Shown here: piece after piece, positions 11,840 to 23,933 of the stretch | How positions within the stretch are numbered: position 1 is the stretch's first letter | Layout: each line of letters begins with the position of its first letter | Source: Maniola hyperantus | Lineage: Eukaryota; Arthropoda; Insecta; Lepidoptera; Nymphalidae | Assembly (NCBI RefSeq): GCF_902806685.2 | Contig: NC_048554.1 | Span: forward strand, 2,790,001-2,854,000 | Direction of reading: 5' to 3' | DNA: 64,000 nt | Made by a program: the position numbers and the translations under genes | The notes under the pieces: generated by a model | The model's database searches: none | What the model saw: only the letters and a program-made list of their open reading frames with translations | Told to the model about the DNA's origin: nothing

Positions 11840-11962
11840 CCAATATTTACATTTTCCCTAACTTTCCCATTTAGAATATGAAAATGCGAAATGATAATGA
11901 TATTTTTATTAAGGTATCCTTTGTGCCATCAATGTTACGCTCGTTTCTAATGGCGACTTTTT
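11840..11962 (+). repeat. Repeat H, copy 1
   Basis: GAATATGAAAATGCGAAATG and TCTAATGGCG recur in the same order at 12836-12956. Confidence 0.75.
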
Positions 11963-12029
11963 ATTTAAGTAGGTACTTTACTTAAAATGGACATAAAACA
12001 TCCTACTGCTGTAGTTTAATCCATACTAA

Positions 12030-12263
12030 TATGATAAATGCGAAAGTGTGTCTGTCTGTCTGTCCGTCTCTCTGTCTGTCTGTCTGTCTGTCTGCTAGCC
12101 TTTCACGGCCCATCCGTTCAACCGATTTTGACGAAATTGGGTACGGCGATAGCTTGCATCCATGGGAAGAACATAGGCTACTTTTATCCCGGAAAATCAA
12201 AGAGTTCCCACGGGATTTTTAAAAACCTAAATCCACGCGAAAAAAGGCGCGGGCATGATCTAG
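12030..12263 (+). mobile_element. Helitron-like family A copy with (TGTC)n
   Basis: It runs from AAATGCGAAAGTGTGTCTGT through a (CTGT)n microsatellite and TTTCACGGCCCATCCG to GGCGCGGGCATGATCTAGTA. Confidence 0.7.
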
Positions 12264-12338
12264 TACCTAAATAAACACTATTTAAAGGTCTTTATTGTTA
12301 ACTAGATACTACAACTAACCGCATAATTTGTACCTCCA

Positions 12339-12562
12339 TAATCTAAATATATAAAAGAAAAAGGTGACTGACTGACTGACTGATCTATCAACGCACAGCT
12401 CAAACTACTGGACCGATCGGGCTGAAATTTGGCATGCAGATAGCTATTATGATGTAGGCATCCGCTAAGAAAGGATTTTAGAAAATTCAACCCCTAAGGG
12501 GGTCAAATAGGGGTTTGAAATTTGTGTAGTCCACGCGGACGAAGTCGCGAGCATAAGCTAGT
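12339..12562 (+). mobile_element. Helitron-like family B copy
   Basis: From TCTAAATATATAAAAG and (GACT)n to AAGTCGCGAGCATAAGCTAG. Full-length form of family B. Confidence 0.75.
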
Positions 12563-12835
12563 ATGAGCTATAGAGAAATGTGCAGTGCTCAGATAACCCG
12601 TCAAGCGCTTACGAGCTCGAAAACACCAATATTTTTATTGAAAAATAAGAATAATTCTACTCTACTTTTCGATATTACTGGGAGATACATTTGGGTCACA
12701 AAAATAATATATTGGCTCAAGCATTTAAACAAATAGGTAGATAGTAACCAAAAGTTATCAAAAAAATAGTTTAGATTAACGCTGAAAATGTAATCATAAA
12801 AGCCGAGGTTATTTTGACTGCCTCATATTGCGATG

Positions 12836-12956
12836 TCAATATTTTCATTTTTCCCTAAATCCACCATTTTGAATATGAAAATGCGAAATGATGATGATAT
12901 TTTATTAACGCACCGTTTGTGACATCGCGGCCGTGCTCTCTAATGGCGTCCCTTTG
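12836..12956 (+). repeat. Repeat H, copy 2
   Basis: Matches 11840-11962, about 1 kb away. Confidence 0.75.
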
Positions 12957-13207
12957 TTATATCACTCTCGACGGTTGCGATTTGAATATTTCTTTCAATT
13001 GAAAAAATTTTCACGCATTCCCGTCGCAAATCTGAAGGTTTCACGCTTTGTTGGATCCGTCAACGGAATTGTTGTGGTACTTTCGCCGAGATTAAAAACG
13101 TTTGTGGGTATTACCGCGTGTGATCATGGGGGACAATTTATTTCGAGTACTTTGCACATATCTACCTTTTGCGTAAATTGGTGCAGCAAAATGTTCTGTG
13201 TATTCGA

Positions 13208-13260
13208 CGAGTCACCTAGTAGTTAACAAAATCATATTTTGTTAACTACTAGCTGACTCG
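13208..13260. repeat. 25-bp-stem hairpin
   Basis: CGAGTCA...CTAGTAGTTAACAAAAT pairs with its complement across a CAT loop, with one mismatch. Confidence 0.85.
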
Positions 13261-14095
13261 CCCCGGCTTTGTTCAATTAGATCTCGCTTCAGTCTTAAAG
13301 CAAAAATAAAAATAGTCTTTATTCCCTATCCCGTAAGAATATCTAAAAATCCTATACCTTATTTTACATTATAATGGCAACCTCTGTTCAAAGTTTCAGC
13401 TTTCTAGGTCCAAGAGCTAGGGCCGGGCGTTGATGCGAGTCAGTCAGTGAGTCACGACTTTTCTTTTTATATGTATTGATTTTTCTAGGGATCGGGAATG
13501 ACTCCACAATGTACTTGTATATTCCGGAATCTACATAATAGCCTGAGGATGCTCCGGCGTTGGAGTGAAATGTAAAGTTTGTTTTGGAAGATGGTGGTGC
13601 CTGGTGGTATGTAATGCTTAGGGACTTTTCCTGCTTCTTTAATGCATATTGTATACTGCACGTTACTATACAGATTTGTCTGTTTGGTGGATTATAGCAA
13701 ATTAAGCTTGTAGTTCCTTGCTTACTCAAGTAAGCAAGTTTTCACGCAAAAAGTAAAACTCGAGGCTCCGACAGGAATTCCGGATAAGTAAACAGCAAAG
13801 CGGGAAGTGCAAATGTTTAAACTAGTCATATGTAAACATTTACGCATTAAAGTACGTACGTGCTGGCGATGCATGTTCGCCCCCTGCCTTTTATGCTAAG
13901 AACCGCAAAAGAGGTCTGAATGTAAACAACGTAAGAGGAGGAAGCGAGGACTGAATACAAGAATACCTAATTCCGTTTATTTTCGTCACGGAATTAAGAC
14001 TTCAAACTTCTTAGCAAAAGTCTACGAAATCCTTTTATCATTATAATATTTTATATAGGTAGGTACATCAAAAGCGAAGTAGAGCGAGTAGGTAC
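13261..14095. other. No recognised gene
   Basis: A 113-codon minus-strand frame (13388-13729) was inspected and has no recognisable domain. Confidence 0.4.
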
Positions 14096-14294
14096 TAGCT
14101 GATAGCTGATGGATTTACGTTTTTAAAATCCCGTAGAAACTATTTGATTTTCCGGGATAAAAGTAGCCCATGTCACTCTCCAGGTCTCTAATTAATCCAT
14201 GGAAAAAAGCATGCTAATCCGTTGCTTTGTTGCGGCGTGATTGAAAAACAAACCGAAAAACAAACACACTTTCGCATTTATAATATGGGTAGTG
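14096..14294 (-). mobile_element. Helitron-like family A copy
   Basis: Reverse copy from CTAGCTGATAGCTGATGG to TTCGCATTTATAATATGGG and TAGTGA. Confidence 0.7.
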
Positions 14295-14295
14295 A

Positions 14296-15140
14296 TAAGA
14301 CCACAACATCCAGGGGCATCGTCATTATGATATATCTAAAACTAGCCTATAGATTTTTCCACGACTAGCTTGTTTCTTTAAAAAAAGTTAAGTTCCAGGA
14401 GTGCAAAAAAACGATGTATAACAGCGTATTTAGATAACGATTAAAATAATCTTAATGGTTTAAATAAGGCGTCAAATAAGTAAGTGTATAAGTATAAATA
14501 TTATATAGGGAAGACATTAGTTCTATGAAACGTGTTTATAACGTAAGATTACTAAAGAAAGAGAGAGTTATTATCAGCAGATATCTGAATACATAGAAAG
14601 ATGAGTTCTGACTTACGGACTGACTCATTATCGTCCAGCTCCTTGGACCTAGAATGCTGAAATGCTGCGGTTCCCTTTATAATGTAGACAAGGGATAAGA
14701 CCGGAATTATCAAAATTCTAACGGAAGCGAAACCGTAGGAAGTCTCTAGTATACAGTATACAAGTAACGTTTTTTTTTTTAACTTTAGCAAAAATATTAA
14801 CGTACTTGAGATAATTTAATATGACGAAATTAAGAGTAGGTACAGGAAAACGGTCGAACAAGTAGTACAGTGGACACACACGCAGAGGTTATACCAGTTA
14901 CATTCGATGGTGGAGGCGATACGACTCCTAAAGGCAGTTTCACGAGTTTTGGAACAGGTTTGTGTGAGAAAATCGCTAAGATAAATCAGTTGTGCAGTGC
15001 ATTAGTTCGCACAGACTAGGATTTATACACATACGTAATATAAAACTGGTCATGATTAGAAGAACGAGATTTTAGGTTACAAGGTTTACTAGGCGCAACG
15101 ATTTCTATGTACTATACCTACTCTAAAGCAAGAAGGCAAT
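14296..15140. other. No recognised gene
   Basis: Non-coding by eye. Confidence 0.4.
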
Positions 15141-15144
15141 GGGA

Positions 15145-15245
15145 AGTGGGTGAACGAGGAAGGCGGAGGACCGTGTGTAGTGGGGCCCTCTTGGGAAGGC
15201 ATATGTTCAGCAGTAGACGCAAGAAGGCTGATTGATGGATTGAAA
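15145..15245 (+). mobile_element. LINE C-terminal remnant
   Basis: GGCGGAGGACCGTGTG and TTCAGCAGTAGACGC resemble the WGP...QQW end of RTE-like reverse transcriptase frames. Confidence 0.45.
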
Positions 15246-15319
15246 CTCTAAAACAAAAGCGAGTTGCAAGGTGTGCACCTTTGCACCCACGAAAATTTTT
15301 GTTTGGATGGCCCGTCTAC

Positions 15320-15480
15320 AGTTAGTATAGAATAGAATAGAATAGAATAGAATATAATTCATGTTAACTTTTTACAAGTACTTATGAATAGTCAGGTAGT
15401 TTTAATTTACCACTGGTTCGGAATGACGTTCCTACCGAGAAGAACCAGCAAGAAACTCGGGCGGTTGCTCTTTATAGAGC
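15320..15480 (-). mobile_element. LINE 3' tail with (AGAAT)n
   Basis: A GAATA/ATAGA pentamer run is followed by ACCACTGGTTCGGAATGACG and CCGAGAAGAACCAGCAAG. Confidence 0.8.
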
Positions 15481-15842
15481 TTGTTGACTATGCCCATCCG
15501 CATATTTGAAATATCACACTTACAATCGTTTTAGATTTCTCGTTTTAGAGTTATAGAAAGCCACTGGCCATTAAATTGTAAGCAAAAGCGAGTTAAAAAA
15601 AAACCTCGTATGGCTTGTCTAGTGGAATTGGCACGTAGAAGTCATTGGTATCAAAATAATTTGCTATTTCTAGTTTCTTAACAAGTCAGGAAATCATTGC
15701 CGAAACCGATAAAAAACCGAAGTCTTGATAAATCCATATTAAGGTCCGAATTCGAGAAATAGAATGATACCTATAGAAATCGATTTGGTTCCATAATCCA
15801 TTGCGTTAAAAATTAAAATAAGTATAATAATTAAATAAATGA

Positions 15843-16020
15843 GCCTCGATAGCTCAACGGGTAGAGGAGTGGACTGAAAACCGAAAGGTTGACGGTTCAA
15901 ACCCTGCCCGTTGCAATATTGTCGTACCTACTCCTAGCACAAGCTTGACGCTTAGTTGGAGAGGAAAGGGGAATATTAGTCATTTAACCAGTGATATTTA
16001 ACATGGCTAATATTCTTTTT
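15843..16020 (+). mobile_element. tRNA-derived SINE2
   Basis: The head reads GATAGCTCAACGGGTAGAGG (A box) and GACGGTTCAAACCC (B box), with GACTGAAAACC resembling a tRNA-Phe anticodon arm. The 7-bp acceptor stem does not close, and the sequence runs on into GGAGAGGAAAGGGGAATATT and an A-run. It is therefore a SINE, not a tRNA gene. Confidence 0.75.
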
Positions 16021-16980
16021 AAAAAAATCTACAGTGTTTAATAGAGATCATGGACGTACGTTACCTACCAGTCCACATCTACATAATATGACGCACGTCC
16101 CACGGACTAATATCAAGGCTATTGGGCTATTGGCCTATGGTACAGTAAAATAAAGCTTTACCTACGATTCCATAACATAAAAACATAGTAAACATACAAA
16201 AAAAAACTGGTATTCAAACTATATTGTGACATTTTTTCGATACCTTAATTGGAAAACTATGTAGTATTCAAACAATGGATGACACTTTTTTTATTGACGA
16301 TATAGGTTTTTGCGCTTCACCGCTTTAGCTTAATATGATGTGATGATCAAGGATCATTAACATGACAAAAAATCTAAATTCGGTTCCGCTTACGAGTATC
16401 TCAATAAAAAATAACATCTAGTCAAAAGTCGTAAGGAAGCTTTGTTCTTTAAGTATGTATGTGGAACGAATTATTATTAAAATACAGTGAAGATTAAAAA
16501 AATGACAAATCGTAAAGTCCGTCTGTGACTTGACCGTACTGACTCTAACCATATTAAAGGATTTAGGTATTATAACTATTTGAAAAGAGCAAAGTCTTGC
16601 TGGTATCCGAAGCAATGTTATTCAAAAGCACTTGACGATTTGAAAGTACAGTGTAAAAGTTTACTTAAAAATTGTTCTACACTATTTTCTAAAATTTTAA
16701 AAATCACCACAATCAGAAGGAAATGAAATCTTAGTACAAGAACTAACTGCAGTTTTTGAATGTGTAACACAGTCGAAATACGCTGGTCCTCTCGCTTAGG
16801 TACCTAATCCCCAGTATTTTTTAAACAAAATATTTTTGTTTAAAACAGGATTAAAAACATGTTTAAAACACTTATTTTAAGCATTTGTTTGATACAATAC
16901 CCTAAATCTTCCTTTCTAAATCGTCAGGAATGTCGAGAGTTTAGTCAAAAACCAAACATTCGGCGTCTGCCTTGAGAATG
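16021..16980. other. No recognised gene
   Basis: AT-rich; nothing was recognised. Confidence 0.4.
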
Positions 16981-17009
16981 TTTGTTTTATCCTAGGGAAT
17001 CCCATCTAA

Positions 17010-17128
17010 CCACATTCCAGACCAGGGACTACTTGAATTCCCAATTTATCCTTGCCAGGAATCGAATCTGGCCCTCCCACCACATGCCACCAACACAGCG
17101 CTCGCCACTGCGCCAGGGAGGGCATTAA
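17010..17128 (-). mobile_element. tRNA-derived SINE3, 5' part
   Basis: CCAGGAATCGAATCTGGC (B box in reverse) and CGCCACTGCGCCAGGGAGG (A box) match the longer copy at 59395-59710. Confidence 0.75.
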
Positions 17129-17430
17129 GTAGGCGTAAAATTGTGCTATAATAACAAGCAACAATGCAATTTCACTTATTAAGCATTCCATTGAAATGGA
17201 TTCCATTACATGCACTTTATTAATGAACAAAACAGCTCTGGCAAGCGGCAGCGGATGTCATATTATGTACTAAATACCTACGGGTGCGAACTACAATGTG
17301 AGTCAAGGTTAGATTGTATCAAAACTTGTTTGTGGTTTTGGATAAAGAGACCTTCGTGTTCCAAATAAGCTATTAAACAAACCTTTATAGCTCAGGACTC
17401 AGCAGGGAAACTGAATTCAAAAACATTAAC

Positions 17431-17652
17431 TCTGCCGTGTAAATCCAAAACACTGTATCTTAGAAAAACTGTTTTGAGAAAACTGTGTCTTTTAAGGTAT
17501 TTTTTATTATAGTATTGGCTTTACACGGCAGAACTGCCGTACTCAGAGTCGCTTAATCGTTACTTAAGATTGAGTTAAAACGAGACAGATTTATGTGAGA
17601 GATATAGCTCTGTCTCGTTTTAACTCAATCTTAAGTAACTGAGTAGGGCAGT
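17431..17652. mobile_element. Two adjoining foldback elements, the second of family M1
   Basis: CTGCCGTGTAAATCC and GGCTTTACACGGCAG are inverted ends of a ~100-bp unit. Adjacent TTGAGTTAAAACGAGACAG and CTGTCTCGTTTTAACTCAA form the M1 core. Confidence 0.75.
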
Positions 17653-17682
17653 AAACGTTTAGACTTGGAGAGACTTTTGTCC

Positions 17683-17962
17683 ATCATCATCATGATCAAG
17701 CCATCGCCGGCTAACTACATAGCAGGGGTCTCCTCTCAGTAGAGAAGTGTTTGGCCAAAGTCCACCACGCTGACCAATAGCGGATTGGCAGAGTTCACAC
17801 GCATTTGAGAACATTATGTAGAACTCTCAGACATGCAGGTTTCCTATTTAATTTCTTAAAACGCTTTCTAAAGTTTCGAAAACTTAGATGTGCGTGCCCG
17901 GGATGGAACCCCGACCTCCCGAATAGGAGGCGGACGTCCTAACAACTAAGCTATCACGGCTC
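17683..17962 (-). mobile_element. tRNA-derived SINE1
   Basis: ATCATCATCATGATCAAGCC to GCGTGCCCGGGATGGAACCC and the tRNA-like head AACAACTAAGCTATCACGGC. Confidence 0.85.
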
Positions 17963-17967
17963 TTCGG

Positions 17968-18055
17968 TCCGCGAAGGTCGAAAATCCCGAAAGCGTAAAT
18001 AAAATGTCCACCAAGCTCAACGCACACGGTGTGCCATCATTTGTTCGAACTCCCC
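17968..18055 (+). repeat. Segment shared with 63069-63155
   Basis: AAAATCCC-GAAGCGTA-ATAAAATGT and CTCAACGC-TGGTGTGC-ATCATTTGTT are common to both sites. Confidence 0.65.
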
Positions 18056-18136
18056 GTGAATTCCGCAATTTTCAGTATATTTTTAAAATTATTTTGATTT
18101 TTTTGAATTGTAGGTAAAAGTACTATCATAAAAATA

Positions 18137-18356
18137 ATCACTACCCCTATTATATATGTGAAGTGTGTTTGTTTGTTGGTTTGTCCTTCAATCACGTCGT
18201 AACGGAGCAACGGATAGACTTGATTTTTTGTATGGGTATAGTTTGAGACCTAGAAAGGGACATAGGTTACTTTTTATCCTGGAAAATCAAAGAGTTTCCA
18301 CGGGATTTTTAAAAACCTAAACCCACGCGTAAGTAGTCGCGGGCAGCAGCCAGTTA
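18137..18356 (+). mobile_element. Helitron-like family A copy with TC start
   Basis: Starts TCACTACCCCTATTATA and ends GTCGCGGGCAGCAGCCAGT (terminal CTAG degraded). Confidence 0.7.
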
Positions 18357-19640
18357 TAAATGATTTAGGTATCCGTTCCCACCAAAATAAATACCTATCT
18401 GATTCTAATTTTAATGGTCTTTACATTTTAAAACCTATTTCCTTATTTGAGCGGTTGTCTAATGAACACCGAAAAACTTAATTTACCTACATAGTTAAAA
18501 AATGTAGGTGATCGCTTCAACTTCGAGCAAAGAGGTTTTACACTTTTTGTGGTATCTTAGAAGGTCAGCAAGCTAACTATAGTTATTTCGAATGTACTAT
18601 TTACTATTATTAATACAACGATCTGAATAAAGGCCGCTCTATGCTACAATAATAGAACATTGTTTGTGTTATAGTTCAATGATATTTAAATAAACTATTA
18701 CTGACAGATAGGATAAAGCGATAAAATTAAATAACACTAGATAAAGAGGTCGATTGGCTAATTTTCGCAATTGTTAAACGTTAAACGAGACAGTTATGCG
18801 ACAAAATATATCTATCTAGTTTTGACTCTAAGTAAAGTTTTAAAAAAGTAAAAGGACGTAAGCAACCGACGTAAAAGCGCAGTAGGAATTCAGTTTTCAA
18901 TATACTTCGGTCTTGCCGCGTACTAAGCGGTCGAGAGTCGATACTTGATCTTGACCTATACACGACTAGAAACTTAATCAGTCTACAGACTGAGTGTCGG
19001 TGTAGATTCTCTGTGAGTGTATACAAGCGCGACATCGAGTTGCAGATCTAGTTTCGGTGTCGCTGCCGTGGCTCAAAATTGCTAGTCATGTAGATGATAT
19101 CCACACTAGTGTCAGCATTTGTGTCGAGTGTCATTGTCGGCGTATAAACTAATACATAAGCTTAGTGGGACAATTACTAAGCATATAATACTATAACATT
19201 TTAAATGAAAACTTTCTTTTATCCGCTCCACAATTCAAATAAATGTCCTCATTATATTTAATTACTTAACAACTATTTAGATAAGCGAATGAGAGAATGC
19301 ATTGAGCGTGACAAACAATTCAGAATGTTTGAACTGCCAGTATCAATGCTTCTAACGGCATCGGAATTCGAAATCAATTCGAACACCGGACATTTTAATC
19401 CGAAACACGGTGGGATCGCAAACTTTACGCCCGCTGTTTACCGGTTAGGTACAAACAATTGCGTATACTACATAGGAGTTACTGTACAACTGTACATAAT
19501 GCAATTCGATCCCCTTATTTGAGAGAGGGTTGGTTAATGACACCCACTGGATAAAATCATTAGGGTTTTTCATTAGGTTCATTAGGTAGTAGGTTCCTTA
19601 GGTTTTTATATATTCAGGGACTAGTTAGCGATTGGTTTTA
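18357..19640. other. No recognised gene
   Basis: A 77-codon plus frame (19289-19522) was inspected and not recognised. Confidence 0.4.
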
Positions 19641-19669
19641 GGCTTATTTCGTGGTTTAACCACATATTG

Positions 19670-19850
19670 TTTTGTATAAAACGGGTACATACCACGATTA
19701 ATTAGACGATTTTAAGTGCCGATATTTCGACTCCGTTGCATGAGCCGTGGTCACGACGTGACTACAACTTGAGTCAAAATACCGGCACTTAAAAATCCCT
19801 AATTAAGCCTAATTAATCGTGGTAAGTACCCGTTGTATACAATACAATAT
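19670..19850. mobile_element. Foldback-type repeat
   Basis: TATAAAACGGGTACATACCA and GGTAAGTACCCGTTGTATAC are inverted. Inner AAGTGCCGATATTT and CCGGCACTT also pair. Confidence 0.65.
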
Positions 19851-20624
19851 GTAGTTAGCGATTAACTACGATTATTAGACTGGTGGTCTATTTAGATCTA
19901 TGAGATGGTGGTCTAAGGCTATCTAAGGCTGTATCCAGTAATTGATTTCAAGCCGGGTGGGGGAGGGGGAGCGGTTTAAGCCTTTATGCCGAATTCTTTG
20001 AATGTAATGTAATGAGAAAAAAAAATTGGGCCTGACTTGACACAGTTCCTGGTTGGTAAAATTTTGCTTTTCAATTTGACAGTCAATTAAAAAATCGCCC
20101 AAGTGCGAGTCGGACTCTCAAACAAAGGGTTTACAAATAACACTTTAATTTTTTTTTTCATGGTGCCATTTTGAAATTTTTATTGCATAATCAGTAATAA
20201 GCTTGCTTTAAAGAATTTCGAACTACCTTTAACCTAGGTACTCTTGCTAAAAATGTAAGTATAGTATAATTTTCGTTCACACAGCTAATAGTGGAAGGGT
20301 ATAATCGTAAAATAAACACCTGTCATTAAAAACAAGGTGATATTTCGAAAGATCCGCGCGTTTCTCGATGTGGGTCAAACACTGTCTCATGTACCGGGCG
20401 GGGGCCGGGGGCCGGCGAAACGGAATAAACACAGCGCAGAACAACGCACAACGGTGAACGTGGCGCGAAAAAACATGAACTCCGATCATTGATATACAAT
20501 ACAAAAATCCACGATGTTTAGATTATTTGATTATTAGAATTTGATCTGCAGCTCACTCCAGCAATGCGCAGGACTGCAATTAATTTTGTACATAGCACAT
20601 ATCAAATCTTTGACAAGAGCAACC

Positions 20625-20945
20625 GTCGAGTTTCTTGCTGGTTCTTCTCGGTAGGAAGGACATTCCGAACCAGTGGTAGATGCATTTGACGATTCAAAAG
20701 TACTTGTGAAAGTTATATTTTTTATAATTTTTTGGTGTTTTTACACTTCAAGGAAATTACTAAATATTTTTTTAAATACACATAAAAAATTGCGTAACCG
20801 GCAGGGATCGAACCTCGAATCAAGGCATCGGGCGTGAACCCAGAAGATGCAGGTTCGATTCCTGCCGGTTACGCAATTTTTGATATGTATTTAAAAAAAA
20901 AATTGTGAAAGTTAAATTGAATAAAAATTATTTTTATTTATTTAT
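20625..20945 (+). mobile_element. LINE 3' tail interrupted by a retroposed tRNA-like insert
   Basis: GAGTTTCTTGCTGGTTCTTC to AAAAGTACTTGTGAAAGTTA is the LINE tail. It resumes after 20902 with TTGTGAAAGTTAAATTGAAT. Confidence 0.8.
20716..20902 (+). mobile_element. tRNA-related inverted-repeat retroposon with 12-bp target duplication
   Basis: TTGTGAAAGTTA flanks the insert on both sides (20704-20715 and 20903-20914), and an A-run precedes the right copy. Inside, about 42-bp arms (20774-20815 and 20851-20892) form a hairpin whose right arm reads AGGTTCGATTCCTGCCGG, a tRNA T-arm/B box. The loop contains GGCGTGAACCCAGAAGATGC. Confidence 0.75.
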
Positions 20946-21132
20946 TAAGATTGAAACCTTTGCCAGTCGAACTTCATTATAGGTTCGTAATACAGCACTA
21001 CTATTTAATTACCACAAAAAAATTAAGGGCAAATACAGGAAAGTTTATTGTTTTAAATTAATAAACTTTTACTGTGGGTACCTACTATCACATTTGTGCA
21101 ATCAGAGTTTTTTTTTTACTTTAACTGAACAA

Positions 21133-21295
21133 TGGGGCTGATTCTCTTGTACACAATCTCTAAACCAAACTAAATTAACAGGTCTAAATCTAGTGCTATC
21201 CCTTTCCGCAAGCAACATTATGACAATTAGCAATAGATTTAGACGCGTCATTTTAGTTTAGTTTAGAGATTGTGTATAAAAGAATCGGCCCCATT
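21133..21295. mobile_element. Foldback MITE
   Basis: GGGGCTGATTCTCTTGTACA with ACAATCTCTAAAC is inverted against GTTTAGAGATTGTGTA and AGAATCGGCCCCA. A related but degraded unit is at about 52035-52150. Confidence 0.8.
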
Positions 21296-21884
21296 GTAGA
21301 TTGTTTTGTTTCTAAAGTAAGAATGTGTCGCCACAAAATAACGATTTGTCAATTATATTAGTGTTATCATTGTTAACATTTCAAATGCCTTTGTTGCTTA
21401 CTTAATATTTTCAACCGCAAATCTCAATGACGGATATCAATAAAATTATGCACTAACTTCGTCAATTAAGCAATACAATAAGTCTAAACCGAATTAGCAA
21501 TGAAGAGAAGTTTCTAAGGAGCTGTGTATCGTGGGAAGGTATTTTAAGTAGGTACGTCAACGTCTTCTGAATCAAAACAAACACAAAACCACCTCGCCGG
21601 TCGGAGTCCTCCCGGGCGGTACAATCGCCGAGGTCAACGCTTCCATTCTGGCCGGTGGGCACACTGCACTACACAATTCACGTAATCACAAACAGAAACA
21701 TAAATACACTGAGCCGAACTCGCAAACCGCGTTCACAGTATGCGCGTGGACATTTCGAAATGCAGATTGTCCCTGTCGCACTACAAGCATATGTCTCGGT
21801 GTACGATCGTCAAATAGAAATTTCCGTGAATGTTCAATGTCAACAAACTACTGGCCCTCAAATTTTTAGCAATTTTCTATCTAA

Positions 21885-22250
21885 CACTCATCATCAGCAA
21901 CCGATAGACGTCCACTGCTGGACATAGGTCATAGGTCTCTTGTAGGGACTTCCACACGCCACGGTCTTGCGCCACCTGGATCCAACGGCTCCCTGCGACA
22001 CGTCTGATGTCGTCCGTCCACCTAGTGGGGGGTCTTCCAACGCTGCGTCTTCCAGTGCGAGGTCGCCATTCCAGCACCTTGGGACCCCAACGTCTATCGG
22101 TTGTACGAACTATGTGCCCTGCCCATTGCCACTTCCGCTTCGCAACCCGTTGAGCTATGTCGGTTACTCTAGTTCTCCTACGGATCTCCTCATTTCTGAC
22201 ACTATCTGAGTCAATTCTGTACCAATGTTTGGGTATTCTGAACCAGTTCT
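21885..22250 (-). mobile_element. 3' end of a non-LTR retrotransposon (antisense)
   Basis: The minus strand encodes VGRPPTRWTDDIRRVAGSRW and AQDRGVWKSLQETY, the C-terminus of an RTE-like reverse transcriptase. It is 5'-truncated. Confidence 0.8.
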
Positions 22251-22689
22251 AGTCATTTTCTTATTCAAAAGCACTTTATTGATTTCCAATTTCTTTCTCA
22301 CACTCGCATTATCACTATCATAATTCATAACAACGCAAAATCTTTGTTTTGCAATATCTCACCCAAAGAAAAATATGTAAACAATGCGAAGTTCTAACCT
22401 CTTTAAAACTGTCAAGACGATAGTTTTTTTTATTGCAAATGGATAGTTTTCGCAAACATTATTTTTACTTCTTCTGCAACAAAATTTCACTCAACATACA
22501 CACTTGATGTGCTTAAACCACAAAACAATGTTTTGAAAGTTAATTCTCTAAATTTTTTGCAATAATGCTGCCACACTATTCGCAAAAAAAAATAGGTACA
22601 CCAAATAAATAACATTACCTAGTTAATCATTGCAAAATAACTCGAAAATATCAATAATTTCGCATTGAAAGACATCCATTATTGTTGAC

Positions 22690-22870
22690 GTGAACGGGAA
22701 TTTCTATTTGATCGAATATTACGGTCGCGAGCGCATTGGCGCGCGAAAAACACGCGTACGCGCACAGATTTCTACAACGCCACTGTTTCTGTTTCGGTTC
22801 CCAGGCGATCGCGAGCAGTCAGAGCGGAGCGGCCAATTAGGCGGCGCGGCCTTCGACGGTCATTAAAAAT
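22690..22870. other. CpG-dense island, candidate promoter
   Basis: GGTCGCGAGCGCATTGGCGC, CGCGTACGCGC and GGCGATCGCGAGCAG stand out in AT-rich DNA. No exon was recognised nearby. Confidence 0.35.
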
Positions 22871-22954
22871 GTTTATACAATCCCAAGTTGGAACAATGAC
22901 CCAAGTTGTAATTTACATAACTTTGGCTACCTATAAGTTTTATAATAAGACTAG

Positions 22955-23172
22955 CTTAAGTCCGCGACTTCGTCCGCGTGGATTACGTAAGTTCCCTATT
23001 TTACCCCCTTAGGGATTGAATTTTCAAAAATTCTTTCTTAGCGGATGCCTACGTCATAATAGCTATCTGCATGCCAAATTTCAGCCCGATCCGTCCAGTA
23101 GTTTGAGCTGTGCGTTGATAAATCAGTCAGTCAGTAAGTCAGTCAGTCACCTTTTCGTTTTATATATTTAGA
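22955..23172 (-). mobile_element. Helitron-like family B copy
   Basis: From CTAGCTTAAGTCCGCGACTT to CAGTCAGTCACCTTTTCG and TATATATTTAGA. Confidence 0.75.
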
Positions 23173-23201
23173 TATTGTTGACTGTTGTTTTGATAATCGG
23201 T

Positions 23202-23514
23202 TCATCATCATGATCAACCCATCGCCGGCTCACTACAGAGCACAGATCTCCCCGCAGTATGAGGGTTTTGGCCATAGTCTACTACGTTGGCTAAGTGCGG
23301 ATTGGCAGACTTCACACATCTTTGAGAGCATTATGGAGAACTCTCAGGCGTGCAGGTTTCCTCACGATGTTTTCCTTCACCGTTAAAGCAAGTGATAGTC
23401 AATTACATACTTAAAACGCACATAACTCCGAAAAGTTAGAGGTGCGTGCCCGGGATCGAACCCCGACCTCCGATTAGAAGGCAGACGTCTTAACCACTAC
23501 GCTATCACAGCTAC
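23202..23514 (-). mobile_element. tRNA-derived SINE1, near full length
   Basis: Contains GATCAACCCATCGCCGGCTC, AGGTTTCCTCACGATGTTTT, CCCGGGATCGAACCCC (B box) and TCTTAACCACTACGCTATCA (A box). Confidence 0.88.
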
Positions 23515-23933
23515 TTTAGCTATTTAAGCTTTCAATGTTATTCAATTCCAATCGCGACAATATTGTTCTCAGGATGCTGTGTTATGACTATAAGACAACG
23601 CGTAAGTCGCTGATTGGTCGTAACTGGCAATATGCTGGCAATCATTTCGAGTATGCACTGGTTCGCAGATGGCAGTTTTTATTAGTAGACGAATTAAACA
23701 CGAGAGCGCCTCGTTATTACGTCACGGGACAGAAGCCCGCATATACTCGTAATTCGGTCGTTGCCCGACTTTTTCAATTTGGATGATAGGTATCACATCA
23801 TGTTTCTTAAGGACTGCGCAGACGACGGACTAATGTCAGGGGAGGTATTGTGCCGCATAACGCACACAATTAACTATTGTGGCGCATTTAGATAGTTAAG
23901 TCGATGGCCGAATTCAAACAGTTCAACCGACCT

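Noticed and set aside
12053..12095. Possible CRISPR-like spacing of repeats across the window
   Set aside because: The repeats are microsatellites or dispersed eukaryotic elements; no regular repeat-spacer array exists.
12003..12274. Overlapping frames rich in CLSVCLS on both strands
   Set aside because: They translate the (TGTC)n microsatellite inside a Helitron-like copy.
15843..15915. Possible tRNA-Phe gene
   Set aside because: A and B boxes are present, but the acceptor stem does not pair and the sequence continues as a SINE body with an A-run.
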